Of a stretch of DNA of 64,000 nucleotides, positions 26,326 through 35,348 are shown piece after piece. Each line of letters opens with the position of its first letter. Within the stretch, counting starts at the first letter, position 1. The translations under genes and the position numbers were made by a program. Location of the stretch: contig JAFGOE010000019.1 of the NCBI GenBank assembly GCA_016926625.1, forward strand, positions 1-64,000. The letters are read 5' to 3'. Source of the DNA: Candidatus Zhuqueibacterota bacterium. GTDB taxonomy: Bacteria; Zhuqueibacterota; Zhuqueibacteria; Thermofontimicrobiales; Thiofontviventaceae. Below the pieces are notes generated by a model, which was given only the letters and a program-made list of their open reading frames with translations, ran no database searches and was not told the DNA's origin.

Positions 26326-27564
26326 ATGAACAAAAGGGTAGTCGTCACTGGAATGGGAATTTTATCCCCTCTTGCGATCGATCTTGGCAACTACTGGACA
26401 TCTCTAGTTGAGGGTAGAAGTGGCGTGGACTATATTACTCGGTTTGACACGACAGATTTCGACGTCAAAATTGCAGCGGAGATCAAGGATCTTAATATTG
26501 ATGATTGGCTTGATAAAAAAGAATCCAGGAAGATGGATGGGTTCACGCGATATGGAGTCATCGCTGCTGAACTTGCTGTAAAGGATGCAAATATCGATTT
26601 TGATAAAACAGATCGCTCACGAGTCGGAGTCATCACCGGTTCCGGAATCGGTGGCATGGAAACGTTCGAGAAAGAGTATCGAACATATTTTGAGAAGGGT
26701 CCCAATCGCGTCAGTCCATTTTTCATTCCAATGATGATCCCTGATATCCTGCCTGGTCGCATTAGTATACAGTATGGATGTAAAGGACCTAATTACACTG
26801 TGATATCGGCATGTGCGTCCGCATCCCATGCAATCGGTAACGCCTTCAGAGATATCAAACACGGCGTCACCGATGTCATGATAACTGGAGGAAGTGAAGC
26901 CACGATAACTCCGATGGGGATCGCCGGATTTTCGAACATGAAAGCGCTGTCAACGCGGAACGATGATCCGAAGCATGCCAGCAGGCCGTTCGATAAGGAG
27001 AGAGATGGTTTTATCGTAGGAGAAGGCGCGGCGATAATCATACTCGAATCGGAGGAGCATGCGATAAAAAGGGGTGCGAAGATCTATGCAGAGATATGTG
27101 GTGTGGGATTTTCGGCTGATGCCTATCATATTACTGCTCCGGTTCCTGATGGCGAAGGCGCAGCTCAGGCTATGCTCGCGGCGATAGCAGAAGCTGGTGT
27201 CGGCACTGGCGAGATCGATTATATTAATGCACATGGCACATCGACACCGTACAACGACAAAACCGAGACGCAGGCTATCAAGAAGGCGTTCGGCGACAGG
27301 GCGTATGATATTCCGATTAGTTCGACCAAGTCCATGATTGGTCACTTGTTGGGTGCATCCGGTGCAGCCGAACTCGTGGCAACTATATTATGTCTTTCTC
27401 ATGATACGATTCATCCGACGATCAATTATGAAGTTCCTGATCCCGAGTGTGATCTGAATTACACTCCAAATAAGGCAGTCAGAAAAGAATTGAATTACGT
27501 TCTCTCTAATTCTTTCGGTTTTGGCGGACATAATGCATCAATTTTAGTCGCAAAATATCGTTAA
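26326..27564 (+). CDS. fabF: 3-oxoacyl-ACP synthase II (KAS II)
   Basis: 412 aa. Condensing enzyme that elongates acyl-ACP with malonyl-ACP. The active site is intact: Cys163 in SACASASHAIGNA, His in NAHGTSTPYND, Lys/His in STKSMIGHLLGASGA, and the end FGFGGHNASILV. AAGGAG precedes the ATG. It is followed by rnc after 30 nt, a common arrangement. Confidence 0.96.
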   Translation: MNKRVVVTGMGILSPLAIDLGNYWTSLVEGRSGVDYITRFDTTDFDVKIAAEIKDLNIDDWLDKKESRKMDGFTRYGVIAAELAVKDANIDFDKTDRSRVGVITGSGIGGMETFEKEYRTYFEKGPNRVSPFFIPMMIPDILPGRISIQYGCKGPNYTVISACASASHAIGNAFRDIKHGVTDVMITGGSEATITPMGIAGFSNMKALSTRNDDPKHASRPFDKERDGFIVGEGAAIIILESEEHAIKRGAKIYAEICGVGFSADAYHITAPVPDGEGAAQAMLAAIAEAGVGTGEIDYINAHGTSTPYNDKTETQAIKKAFGDRAYDIPISSTKSMIGHLLGASGAAELVATILCLSHDTIHPTINYEVPDPECDLNYTPNKAVRKELNYVLSNSFGFGGHNASILVAKYR

Positions 27565-27594
27565 ATTATATATGCTGAATAGAATGGTACAATT

Positions 27595-28347
27595 TTGAAA
27601 TTCTTATCTTTTTTTACTCGAATATTCAGAAAAAAAAGCCTAAAGATTCTTAGTGATGATTTAATCAGCGAGTTGGAATCGAAGTTAGATTATCAATTTA
27701 AGAATAAAGACGTACTGATTCAAGCACTGAAGCATCGTTCATTCCTTGCAGTGACGGGTGAATCACGATTATATTCCAATGAGCGTTTAGAATTGCTGGG
27801 TGATTCAGTTCTCGGAATTATAGTCACCGAGCACTTGTATAAAAAATACCCTGAAAAAGAGGAAGGTGATCTGACATCGATGAAGTCGCTCATAGTCAGT
27901 CGCAAGATTTTAGCTCGGACCGCTAATAATCTGAATTTGGGCAAATACATCTTATTAAATGATGCAGAAAAGAAAGCAGGAGGTCGTCACAGACCCTCCA
28001 TCGTCGCGGATGCGTTTGAGGCACTGACCGGAGCCATATATCTCGATGGTGGTTTAATGGAAGCGATCAAGTTTATCCACAGCTTTCTGCTAGTGGATCT
28101 GAGTGATCTGCTTACTGAGGAACAAAATCAAAATTACAAGAGCATGTTGCTCGAATATTCACAGAGCCAGAATTACGGCCTGCCTGTCTATGTGGTGAAG
28201 AAAGAAACTGGCCCCGATCACAATAAAACCTTCACCATCGAAGTCAGAGTAAACGACTCGATCAGAGGAATCGGAATCGGCAATAGTAAGAAAAAAGCCG
28301 AACAAATCGCAGCAAAGAATGCACTTAAAAAACTGCTAGTTAATTGA
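27595..28347 (+). CDS. rnc: Ribonuclease III
   Basis: 250 aa from TTG 27595; I see no in-frame ATG nearby and only a poor ribosome binding site. The RNase III signature NERLELLGDSVLG (about 61-73) and the second acidic patch VADAFEALTGAIYLDGG are intact. A double-stranded RNA-binding domain ends the protein (about 180-248, with GIGNSKKKAEQIAAKNAL). It processes rRNA precursors and structured leaders, conceivably including the hairpins in this same run. About 25 basic N-terminal residues precede the catalytic domain. Confidence 0.94.
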   Translation: MKFLSFFTRIFRKKSLKILSDDLISELESKLDYQFKNKDVLIQALKHRSFLAVTGESRLYSNERLELLGDSVLGIIVTEHLYKKYPEKEEGDLTSMKSLIVSRKILARTANNLNLGKYILLNDAEKKAGGRHRPSIVADAFEALTGAIYLDGGLMEAIKFIHSFLLVDLSDLLTEEQNQNYKSMLLEYSQSQNYGLPVYVVKKETGPDHNKTFTIEVRVNDSIRGIGIGNSKKKAEQIAAKNALKKLLVN

Positions 28348-28361
28348 TCCGGAGGAGATTG

Positions 28362-29522
28362 ATGGATTATTTCTTGAGCGAACAGCAACTCGAGCTACAA
28401 AAGTTAACCCGAAAAATAGCCGAAGAGAAGGTTAGGCCCGTCGCTGCGCAATACGATCGATCGGGCGAGTTCCCATGGGATCTAGTAAAATTATTTGCAG
28501 AGCTCGATTTGTTCAGGGTGTTTATTGAAGAAGAGTATGGCGGGCTCGGTGGTGGTGTGTTAGATCTGTCCATCGTGACCGAGGAATTATCGAGAGCCTG
28601 TGGCGGTATTGCCATCTGCCTGGCTGCTTCTGCCCTGGGTTCATTTCCGATTACGCTCTACGGTACTCCTGAACAGAAAGAGAAATATCTCCCTGCGCTC
28701 GCAGATGGCACTTCGCTCGGTGGTTTCTGTCTGACCGAGGCCGAGGCAGGCTCGGACGTAAGTGCGATGAAAACCAGAGCTGTCAAAGATGGTGATCATT
28801 ACATTTTGAACGGCACCAAACATTTTATAACCAATGGCAGCATTGCTGATGTCTATACGGTTATCGCCTCCACCGATCCGACGAAGGGGAGCAGAGGAGC
28901 ATCCGCATTTATCGTGGATAAAACGATAAAGGGATTATCGTTCGGTAAAAAAGAGGATAAAATGGGTATTCGTGCCTCAGTCACCAGTGAGGTGGTCTTC
29001 GAAGATTGCATTGTTCCTATGGCCAATAGAATTGGCAGCGAAGGACAGGGATTTATGATCGCGATGAAAACGCTGGATCGCTCAAGACCCGGCGTCGCTG
29101 CTCAGGCAGTTGGTATTGCACAGGGTGCACTGGACTTAGCCGTAGAATACGCTCGCGGTCGAACACAATTTGATCAACCGATCGCTTCATTCCAGGGGAT
29201 TCAATTTATGCTCGCTGATATGGCGACTCAAGTTGAAGCCGCACGTTCATTGGTTTATGCGACAGCGAGGATGGTCGATTCTGGAACAAAGAACATAGGA
29301 AAAGAATCGGCCATGTGCAAACTGTTTGCTTCTGATGTCGCGATGAAGGTAACCACCGATGCGGTTCAAATATTCGGCGGTTACGGGTACATGAAGGATT
29401 ATCCCATAGAAAAGTTTATGCGAGACGCGAAAATAACACAGATTTATGAGGGAACAAATCAAATACAGCGCCAGGTCATCGGTCGAAGTCTCATTCGTGA
29501 ATTCGCCGGAAAAAGCAAATAA
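28362..29522 (+). CDS. Acyl-CoA dehydrogenase
   Basis: 386 aa from ATG 28362, with GGAGGAG 5 nt upstream. FAD-dependent alpha,beta-dehydrogenation of acyl-CoA. Characteristic segments are FCLTEAEAGSDVSAMKT, the AVGIAQGALDLAVEYA helix, QIFGGYGYMKDYP and the catalytic-Glu region IYEGTNQIQRQVIGR. It is most like short/medium-chain enzymes, but chain length cannot be read. The position directly after the fatty acid synthesis genes is unusual, since this is a degradative step or a branched-chain pathway enzyme. An electron-transfer flavoprotein is not in the window. Confidence 0.9.
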   Translation: MDYFLSEQQLELQKLTRKIAEEKVRPVAAQYDRSGEFPWDLVKLFAELDLFRVFIEEEYGGLGGGVLDLSIVTEELSRACGGIAICLAASALGSFPITLYGTPEQKEKYLPALADGTSLGGFCLTEAEAGSDVSAMKTRAVKDGDHYILNGTKHFITNGSIADVYTVIASTDPTKGSRGASAFIVDKTIKGLSFGKKEDKMGIRASVTSEVVFEDCIVPMANRIGSEGQGFMIAMKTLDRSRPGVAAQAVGIAQGALDLAVEYARGRTQFDQPIASFQGIQFMLADMATQVEAARSLVYATARMVDSGTKNIGKESAMCKLFASDVAMKVTTDAVQIFGGYGYMKDYPIEKFMRDAKITQIYEGTNQIQRQVIGRSLIREFAGKSK

Positions 29523-29792
29523 TGATGTCTTTTTAAAATAGTTTTTTACGATCTGATGCAATCTAAAACCTTTATCCCAACTGAAACAAATTCAAATGGG
29601 TGAATGTAGGCATCGATCGGATTATCTTTATGATTGGATGTAAGAGTTGCACCTGTAAATCCAGACGTTTTACGATGGATTCAACTAAAATAATTACTCA
29701 TTCCAATGTACGTTTACAAATGCGTAAAATGTAAAGATTATACGAAAATAAGCGTTATTTCATGGTTTCACCAAGAACTTAAAAAAAATTAC

Positions 29793-29821
29793 TTGCAATA
29801 TTAATATTAATTCATTATCTT
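29793..29821 (+). promoter_or_regulatory. Promoter TTGCAA-17-TATCTT just before ffh (in gap 29523-29831)
   Basis: TTGCAA (29793-29798), 17 nt, TATCTT (29816-29821), with the ffh ATG only 10 nt further. The predicted mRNA has a leader of a few bases at most and no Shine-Dalgarno. The rest of the 309-base gap shows no gene or clear structure. Confidence 0.5.
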
Positions 29822-29831
29822 TATGTGATAA

Positions 29832-31145
29832 ATGTTCCAGGATCTAACAGATAAATTAGAAGTTATCGTCAGAACGATACGCGGACAGGGGAAAGTTACC
29901 GAAGCGAACATTTCCGGTTCATTGAAAGAAGTACGTCGTGTTTTATTGGAAGCCGATGTCAATTACAAGGTTGCCAAACATTTTATCGAATCGGTCAAAG
30001 AGAGAGCGTTAGGTCGAGAGGTAATAAAGAGCATCACACCTGGTCAGCAGATCATTAAAATTATTTACGATGAGTTGGCCGGGATCATGGGGAAGGTTGA
30101 TGTACCACTGGATCTTAGTGGTAGTACACCCCATGTAATCATGTTGACAGGACTACAGGGTTCAGGCAAGACGACACTTGCGGGCAAATTAGCGGCTCAT
30201 CTGAAAAATATAAACAGGACAGTCATGTTGGTTGCGGCGGATATCCAGAGGCCGGCAGCGGTTAGACAGTTGCAGGTGGTTGGGGAGACTGTGGGTGTAT
30301 CCGTATTTACCGATTCCGATTCTAATCCGGTAAAGATCTGTCAATCGGCTCTGAATCATGCTAAAAGATCGGGAATCGACACAATAATACTCGATACCGC
30401 AGGACGTCTTCATATCGACGAACCGTTGATGAATGAATTACTCGAAATAAAGTCGAACACGAATCCCAGAGAGATACTCTTTGTCGCCGACGGGATGACG
30501 GGACAGGATGCGGTTAATACGGCGAAAGATTTTCTGCAGTGGATTGATTTTACAGGGATAGTTCTTACAAAAATGGATGGGGATGCACGAGGTGGAGCGG
30601 CATTATCGATCCGAATGGTCACGGGTAAGCCTATTAAATATTTAAGTGTGGGTGAAAAGATGGACGCGTTGGAAAAATTTCACCCCGATCGAATGGCTTC
30701 CCGGATATTAGGGATGGGTGATGTATTGACTCTCGTGGAAAAAGCCCAGCAAACAGTTGATCAGGAAAAAGCAGCCAAATTAGAGCGTAAATTAAGGCGA
30801 CAGGAATTTACATTCGAAGACTTTTACGATCAAATCCAACAGATAAAAAATATGGGACCGCTCGATCAACTGATGAAGATGATACCTGGGCTGAAATCCA
30901 GCATGCTCAAAGGGATGTCGTTTGATGATCGCTCGTTTTCGAAAATAGAAGCCATTATTAACTCGATGACAGCGGAGGAGAGACGCAGGCCCGGGATTAT
31001 CAACGGCAGCAGACGAAAGCGCATCGCAGGAGGTAGTGGTACTACGGTGCAAGATGTTAATCAGTTGCTGAAACAGTTCCAAATGATGCAAAAAATGATG
31101 AAAAATATGAATAAAGGTAAATTAAAAGGCTTTTTATTTAACTAA
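29832..31145 (+). CDS. ffh: Signal recognition particle protein Ffh (SRP54)
   Basis: 437 aa. The N domain (about 1-90) is followed by the GTPase G domain, with GLQGSGKTTLAGKLA (~103-117), DTAGRLHID and TKMDGDARGGAALS. The methionine-rich M domain (about 320-430, with MGPLDQLMKMIPG and many Met near the end) binds SRP RNA and signal sequences. It targets nascent membrane proteins with FtsY; neither FtsY nor the SRP RNA is in the window. It starts the ffh-rpsP-khpA-rimM-trmD-rplS run. Confidence 0.96.
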   Translation: MFQDLTDKLEVIVRTIRGQGKVTEANISGSLKEVRRVLLEADVNYKVAKHFIESVKERALGREVIKSITPGQQIIKIIYDELAGIMGKVDVPLDLSGSTPHVIMLTGLQGSGKTTLAGKLAAHLKNINRTVMLVAADIQRPAAVRQLQVVGETVGVSVFTDSDSNPVKICQSALNHAKRSGIDTIILDTAGRLHIDEPLMNELLEIKSNTNPREILFVADGMTGQDAVNTAKDFLQWIDFTGIVLTKMDGDARGGAALSIRMVTGKPIKYLSVGEKMDALEKFHPDRMASRILGMGDVLTLVEKAQQTVDQEKAAKLERKLRRQEFTFEDFYDQIQQIKNMGPLDQLMKMIPGLKSSMLKGMSFDDRSFSKIEAIINSMTAEERRRPGIINGSRRKRIAGGSGTTVQDVNQLLKQFQMMQKMMKNMNKGKLKGFLFN

Positions 31146-31172
31146 CATTAGAACTATCAGGAGGTAAAGCAA

Positions 31173-31745
31173 TTGGCGGTTAAGTTGAGACTACGACGGA
31201 TTGGTAAAAAGAAAAAACCACATTATCGGATAGTTGCAATCGATTCACGTGTGTCGCGTGACGGTAAATATATAGATAAGTTAGGGAATTATAATCCTTT
31301 GGAAAATCCACCAGAGATCTCTGTCGATGAACAAAAAGTCCTCTTATGGTTAAATCGAGGAGCAATTCCCACAGATACTGTTCGAAGTTTATTTCGCCGC
31401 GTCGGTATCATGATGAAATGGCATCTAATGAAAAAAGGCTATTCCGCAGAAAAGATCGAAGAAGAATTTAAAAAATGGGAACTTCTGAGGAGTGAAAAAG
31501 AAAAGCGCGAAGAAGCTTTGAAAGTCCAGAAGCTACGCGAACAAAAAGAAGTTAAATCCGTAGAACAGAAGGAAGCTTCTGAGGAAGTAAAACCAGTAGT
31601 CGCAGAAGAGGTAGATGAAGTCGAGATCGAATCATCCTCTGCCGACAATGATACAGTTACAGAAGAACCTGAAATCGTTGCACCAGCAGCTGAAGATGCA
31701 CAAAACAACGAAGGTGCTGAAGATGATGAAAAGTCAGCTGATTAG
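31173..31745 (+). CDS. rpsP: Ribosomal protein S16 with long acidic tail
   Basis: 190 aa, against about 80-90 for a standard S16. The core (residues 1-~83) begins MAVKLRLRRIGKKKKPHYRI and includes DSRVSRDGKYIDKLGNYNP. Residues ~85-190 are a charged, low-complexity extension of Lys/Glu helices ending in a very acidic stretch. Similar tails occur on S16 in FCB bacteria. The start is TTG with CAGGAGGTAAAG upstream. It is the second gene of the conserved ffh-rplS run. Confidence 0.95.
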   Translation: MAVKLRLRRIGKKKKPHYRIVAIDSRVSRDGKYIDKLGNYNPLENPPEISVDEQKVLLWLNRGAIPTDTVRSLFRRVGIMMKWHLMKKGYSAEKIEEEFKKWELLRSEKEKREEALKVQKLREQKEVKSVEQKEASEEVKPVVAEEVDEVEIESSSADNDTVTEEPEIVAPAAEDAQNNEGAEDDEKSAD

Positions 31746-31867
31746 CAGACTTGATTGGAGGTGGTTTATATTACCAGGATGGATCTAGCTGACATTATTG
31801 ATTGTACCATAATTAATCCAGATGGATTTTACTCCAGTTAAGACTAAAAAAGTAGAGGAGTTCGGTT

Positions 31868-32098
31868 ATGAAGGAATTTATTGAGTTAATTGCGAAGAAT
31901 TTGGTGGATAAGCCCGATGAAGTCAAGGTGACTGAGATCGATGGCGAAAGAACCATCGTTTATGAATTACGAGTTGGTGAGGGTGATTTGGGTAAAGTAA
32001 TCGGTAAACGTGGTCAGACAGCGAAATCGATCCGTATTATCCTTGCGGCAGCCTCTGCGAAACGAGGTAAGCGAGCTGTCCTTGAAATATTGGAATAA
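31868..32098 (+). CDS. khpA: KH-domain RNA-binding protein KhpA
   Basis: 76 aa, a single KH domain with the [15 protein letters not shown] nucleic acid-binding loop (about 38-52). KhpA binds RNA, often with KhpB/EloR, and influences cell envelope and division. It is typically found between rpsP and rimM, as here. AGAGGAG precedes the ATG. The 122-nt gap before it has no convincing gene. Confidence 0.93.
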   Translation: MKEFIELIAKNLVDKPDEVKVTEIDGERTIVYELRVGEGDLGKVIGKRGQTAKSIRIILAAASAKRGKRAVLEILE

Positions 32099-32101
32099 TA
32101 T

Positions 32102-32626
32102 GTGAGAAATGAAATTCGTAACTCCGATTTTATTTCCATCGGAATTGTCATAAATGCTCAGGGAATCAAGGGTGAATTAAAAATATATCCGATAACCGAT
32201 GAGCCCGAGCAATTCGAAGATCTTGAATTTATCTATTTGTCCACTAAAGGTGTAAGAAAACGCTATCAGGTTCAACATGTCCGTTTCACCAACAAACATG
32301 TCGTGATTAAGTTGGAGGGGATAGACGATAGGACCACAGCCGAGAATTTGAAGAACTCTCTTATCGAAAGAAAGTTGTCAGAATTAAGACCTTTAGACGA
32401 AAATGAATACTATATATTCGATTTGATTGGATTGACTGTCATCACGATTTCCGGAGAGAGCCGTGGCCAAATTGTCGATGTCCTTACCAATCCTGCCAAT
32501 GATGTCTATGTAGTTTCAGATGGAAGCAATGAATACTTCGTACCTGCAATTAAAGACGTCGTTAAAAAAATCGATCTGGGTGCGGGAGAAATGGTAATAG
32601 ATCCGATCGATGGTATGTTCGAATAA
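32102..32626 (+). CDS. rimM: Ribosome maturation factor RimM
   Basis: 174 aa from GTG 32102, three bases after khpA. The N-terminal beta-barrel begins SIGIVINAQGIKGELKIYP (about 11-29), and the C-terminal PRC barrel includes GQIVDVLTNPANDVYVV and a PAIKDVV motif. It assists maturation of the 30S head around S19. The acidic end overlaps nothing; trmD starts 2 nt later. Confidence 0.94.
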   Translation: MRNEIRNSDFISIGIVINAQGIKGELKIYPITDEPEQFEDLEFIYLSTKGVRKRYQVQHVRFTNKHVVIKLEGIDDRTTAENLKNSLIERKLSELRPLDENEYYIFDLIGLTVITISGESRGQIVDVLTNPANDVYVVSDGSNEYFVPAIKDVVKKIDLGAGEMVIDPIDGMFE

Positions 32627-32627
32627 T

Positions 32628-33347
32628 ATGAATATTCATATACTTACTATCTTCCCGGAATTTTTCAAGAGTGCGCTCGAAACAAGTATTCTAAAGAGAG
32701 CTATCGAGAGAGAGTTAGTAGTTGTAGATCTTTATGATATCAGGGCGTTTACGACGGACAAACATAGTCAGGTCGATGACTACCCTTATGGCGGCGGCCC
32801 GGGAATGATTATGAAACCCGAGCCCATATTTAAATGTATTGAACATGTTCTGTCTAATATTGACGAGGCTGAAACCAGAGAACTGGTATTCTTGACTCCT
32901 CAGGGTCGTCATTACGATCAAAACATAGCGACAGACTTCATTCGAGTTGATCATCTGATTCTTTTATGCGGACATTATAAAGGGATAGATGAACGGGTCA
33001 GGGAATATTGGTCGATGAGGGAGATATCATTGGGCGATTTTGTAATGAGCGGCGGCGAACCAGCAGCCATCGCCATCATCGATTCCGTCGTCAGGTTATT
33101 GCCCGGCGTATTAAGTGATATCAATTCAGCTGTAACAGATTCATTTTATGAGAACAATCTCCTCGATTGTCCTCACTACACGAGACCCGAGGAATTTCGT
33201 GGCATGAAGGTCCCATCTGTATTAATATCAGGAAATCATGCCGAGATTGCAAATTGGAGAAGAAGGAAATCATTAGAGCGAACATTTAAATACAGGAAAG
33301 ATTTACTTTCTGATGAAGATATTAAAGAATTAAATGATGAGATATAG
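32628..33347 (+). CDS. trmD: tRNA (guanine37-N1)-methyltransferase
   Basis: 239 aa from ATG 32628, where the family begins MNIHILTIFPEFF. The trefoil-knot SAM-binding motifs LLCGHYKGIDERV and SLGDFVMSGGEPA are intact, as is the HSQVDDYPYGGGPGMIMK segment. It methylates G37 of tRNAs to prevent frameshifting. No separate ribosome binding site is visible, which fits coupling with rimM. Confidence 0.96.
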   Translation: MNIHILTIFPEFFKSALETSILKRAIERELVVVDLYDIRAFTTDKHSQVDDYPYGGGPGMIMKPEPIFKCIEHVLSNIDEAETRELVFLTPQGRHYDQNIATDFIRVDHLILLCGHYKGIDERVREYWSMREISLGDFVMSGGEPAAIAIIDSVVRLLPGVLSDINSAVTDSFYENNLLDCPHYTRPEEFRGMKVPSVLISGNHAEIANWRRRKSLERTFKYRKDLLSDEDIKELNDEI

Positions 33348-33359
33348 GAGGTTGGATCG

Positions 33360-33701
33360 ATGGATGTTGTTGATCAGGTTGTTCAAAGTGAATTGAAAGA
33401 GGATATACCTGCATTCGAGCCTGGTGATACGGTTGTCGTTCACGTAAAGGTCGTAGAAGGTGATAAAGAGCGAATTCAGCTTTTCCAGGGTGTCGTTCTT
33501 CAGAAACGAGGCAGTGGCGTAAACGCCACATTTACAGTTCGAAAGGTGTCTAATGGAATCGGTGTAGAAAGAATATTTCCAATTCATTCGCCGAAGATCG
33601 CAAAAATCGAACGGTTAAGAGCCGGTAAAGTGAGAAGATCGAAGTTGTTTTACCTTCGCGGACTACGGGGTAAAGCGGCTCGTATCGATGAAAAACGATA
33701 A
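33360..33701 (+). CDS. rplS: Ribosomal protein L19
   Basis: 113 aa. Contains [32 protein letters not shown] and [12 protein letters not shown], all diagnostic of L19. TAGGAGG gives a strong ribosome binding site. Last gene of the ffh run, followed by a strong terminator at 33728-33761. Confidence 0.96.
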   Translation: MDVVDQVVQSELKEDIPAFEPGDTVVVHVKVVEGDKERIQLFQGVVLQKRGSGVNATFTVRKVSNGIGVERIFPIHSPKIAKIERLRAGKVRRSKLFYLRGLRGKAARIDEKR

Positions 33702-33727
33702 TTTGCTCTTTTTAGAGGATATAAAAT

Positions 33728-33761
33728 AACCGAATTCGATTGTTCGAACTCGGTTTTTTTA
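33728..33761. terminator. Bidirectional intrinsic terminator
   Basis: Stem CCGAATTCGA (33730-33739) with TCGAACTCGG (33744-33753), one G-T pair, loop TTGT, then seven T (33754-33760). It ends the ffh-rplS run. On the other strand the tail TTATTTTAT can serve the cold-shock gene, which runs towards it. Confidence 0.85.
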
Positions 33762-33791
33762 TTTTATCGTACCGGGGATTGTGAATGTCTT

Positions 33792-33995
33792 TCACGCCAG
33801 GCGGACGTGAATTGCTTTATCTCCCCGATAATCGCTGCGCCTATCGAAGCAGACGCGTTGACCCTCTCGCAGGCGTCTCTGTTTTATGGTGATATCTAAA
33901 TCATTGATATGAACGAATAATTCATCATCTTCATTCGTTATGATGAAACCGAATCCTTTTGAAGAATCCCATGATTTTACATAACCATATTCCAT
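33792..33995 (-). CDS. Cold-shock domain protein
   Basis: 67 aa single OB-fold. RNP1 KGFGFI is at residues 13-18 and RNP2 LFVHI at 26-30. It binds single-stranded nucleic acid and melts RNA structure. AAGGAGG lies 11 nt before the ATG. It is more divergent than typical CspA after RNP2 (DLDITIKQRRLREGQRVCF), so a cold-inducible role is not assured. Confidence 0.88.
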   Translation of the reverse strand: MEYGYVKSWDSSKGFGFIITNEDDELFVHINDLDITIKQRRLREGQRVCFDRRSDYRGDKAIHVRLA

Positions 33996-34225
33996 GTTAA
34001 ATTAAACCTCCTTGATTTTCGAATAATGACTGACTCGTTTATTCTAAGCTCTGATTTACACGATAATATCAAGTAATAATCAGGCATTTTCATCTTATAC
34101 AAGAATACATCATCAGGATTTCATTTCTATTGTAACTAAGTTCAAGCGGTCCATGTGAGCTATTTCTTACGTGTTTCAGAGGTGAAAGTCATCTCCCACA
34201 TCGTATAGCTCCGCTTCACCCGATT

Positions 34226-35281
34226 ATGAGGTATTATCATCGGGTTATTTCTATAGCATTTAACCGAATAATCCGTAAGAAGAAAATGGTGATTGAATCA
34301 ATTTTCAACCTTTATCTACGTGCAAAAGATGCATGTAGAACAACTGAAGAACCATGGACTAATCTGCTCTTATCTCACTGCGGTATCAAACCGCTATCCA
34401 TGTCTCAATATACGATTCTAAATGATGAACTGTTCCAAAATCAGTCCATGCGTACGATTTATACGCGTCTGCATTCAGAACAATTCGGATTAATCCAGCT
34501 GGAAAAGCATGTGCCGGATCATACGAATTACTCGTCATTCTACTATTTGCTATCTTTCCTGGCTGCGATCGGTGTGAGCAGATCATGGATTAACCTCGAA
34601 CCGCTGATCATGAACATCTTCATCAACCAGCAGGAGGATGGGCTGTTTACCACAGGTTATCGCAGGCGTAATAAATTACCTCTTAGTCTTTTCTGTGTCA
34701 GCGCACATCTTACTGCAATATTGAGCGGATTGGGTTATGGCGACACACCGAATATTAAAGCCTCTATCCAATATATTTTGAATACCAGGAGAAGGGACGG
34801 GAGTTGGCACTGCGATCTTTTAAAACAACGAGGCGAGCGTGATGAAGATGCACCTGGATGCCTCAGCGCAAATATTTTTGCTCTACGCGCTCTGGGGACA
34901 AATGGTCTGACCGACCAGAATCTCATTAGAGCTGCTTTCGATCAAATTTTAACTCGTTTCCTTTCTAATGAACGCTGTGCTGACTGCTGCGATCTGGGGC
35001 ATGGTCTTAGCAGTCGCAAATTACGATATCCGGAACACTATATGGGACTCGACTATTTACATGTGTTGGATACGTTGTCGTTATTTCCTGATCAATGTAA
35101 AAGCCGTGCATTTAAAGACTTTCTGGCTATTTTGTTACATAAAAAAACTCTGAATGCTTTTTTCCTTTCGGAAAAGAGCATACCTGCATGGAAAAAGTTC
35201 GATTTCGCTCAGGCTAAGACTGCATCAGGATGGATAACGGCGATAATTTGTCGAGCCTTGAAACGAATTTATCAATTCTAA
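34226..35281 (+). CDS. Probable alpha/alpha-toroid (prenyltransferase/squalene-cyclase-like) protein
   Basis: 351 aa by the ATG at 34226; ATG 34286 (MVIESIFNLY) is an alternative start, and neither has a convincing ribosome binding site. Repeats of the INQQEDGLFTTGY and LNTRRRDGSWHC kind (about 131-143 and 187-200) recall the QW-like motifs of terpene cyclase/prenyltransferase toroids. The characteristic DxDD or zinc ligands are not evident, although HCD, CADCCD and H residues (about 198-262) might bind metal. Function unknown. It is followed by nothing on the same strand for 1.5 kb and converges with pheA. Confidence 0.55.
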   Translation: MRYYHRVISIAFNRIIRKKKMVIESIFNLYLRAKDACRTTEEPWTNLLLSHCGIKPLSMSQYTILNDELFQNQSMRTIYTRLHSEQFGLIQLEKHVPDHTNYSSFYYLLSFLAAIGVSRSWINLEPLIMNIFINQQEDGLFTTGYRRRNKLPLSLFCVSAHLTAILSGLGYGDTPNIKASIQYILNTRRRDGSWHCDLLKQRGERDEDAPGCLSANIFALRALGTNGLTDQNLIRAAFDQILTRFLSNERCADCCDLGHGLSSRKLRYPEHYMGLDYLHVLDTLSLFPDQCKSRAFKDFLAILLHKKTLNAFFLSEKSIPAWKKFDFAQAKTASGWITAIICRALKRIYQF

Positions 35282-35348
35282 GATGATGCGCAAACTTCAT
35301 TGTCGATAAGGCGAAATTTCCGAACTCACGCTAAGATGAGCTCACGGT

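Noticed and set aside
31780-31842. 20-codon frame beginning MDLADIID between rpsP and khpA, after a GGAGGTGG
   Set aside because: The ribosome-binding-like sequence is about 17 nt away, too far, and the frame is very short. The gap may hold something, but this frame is not supported.
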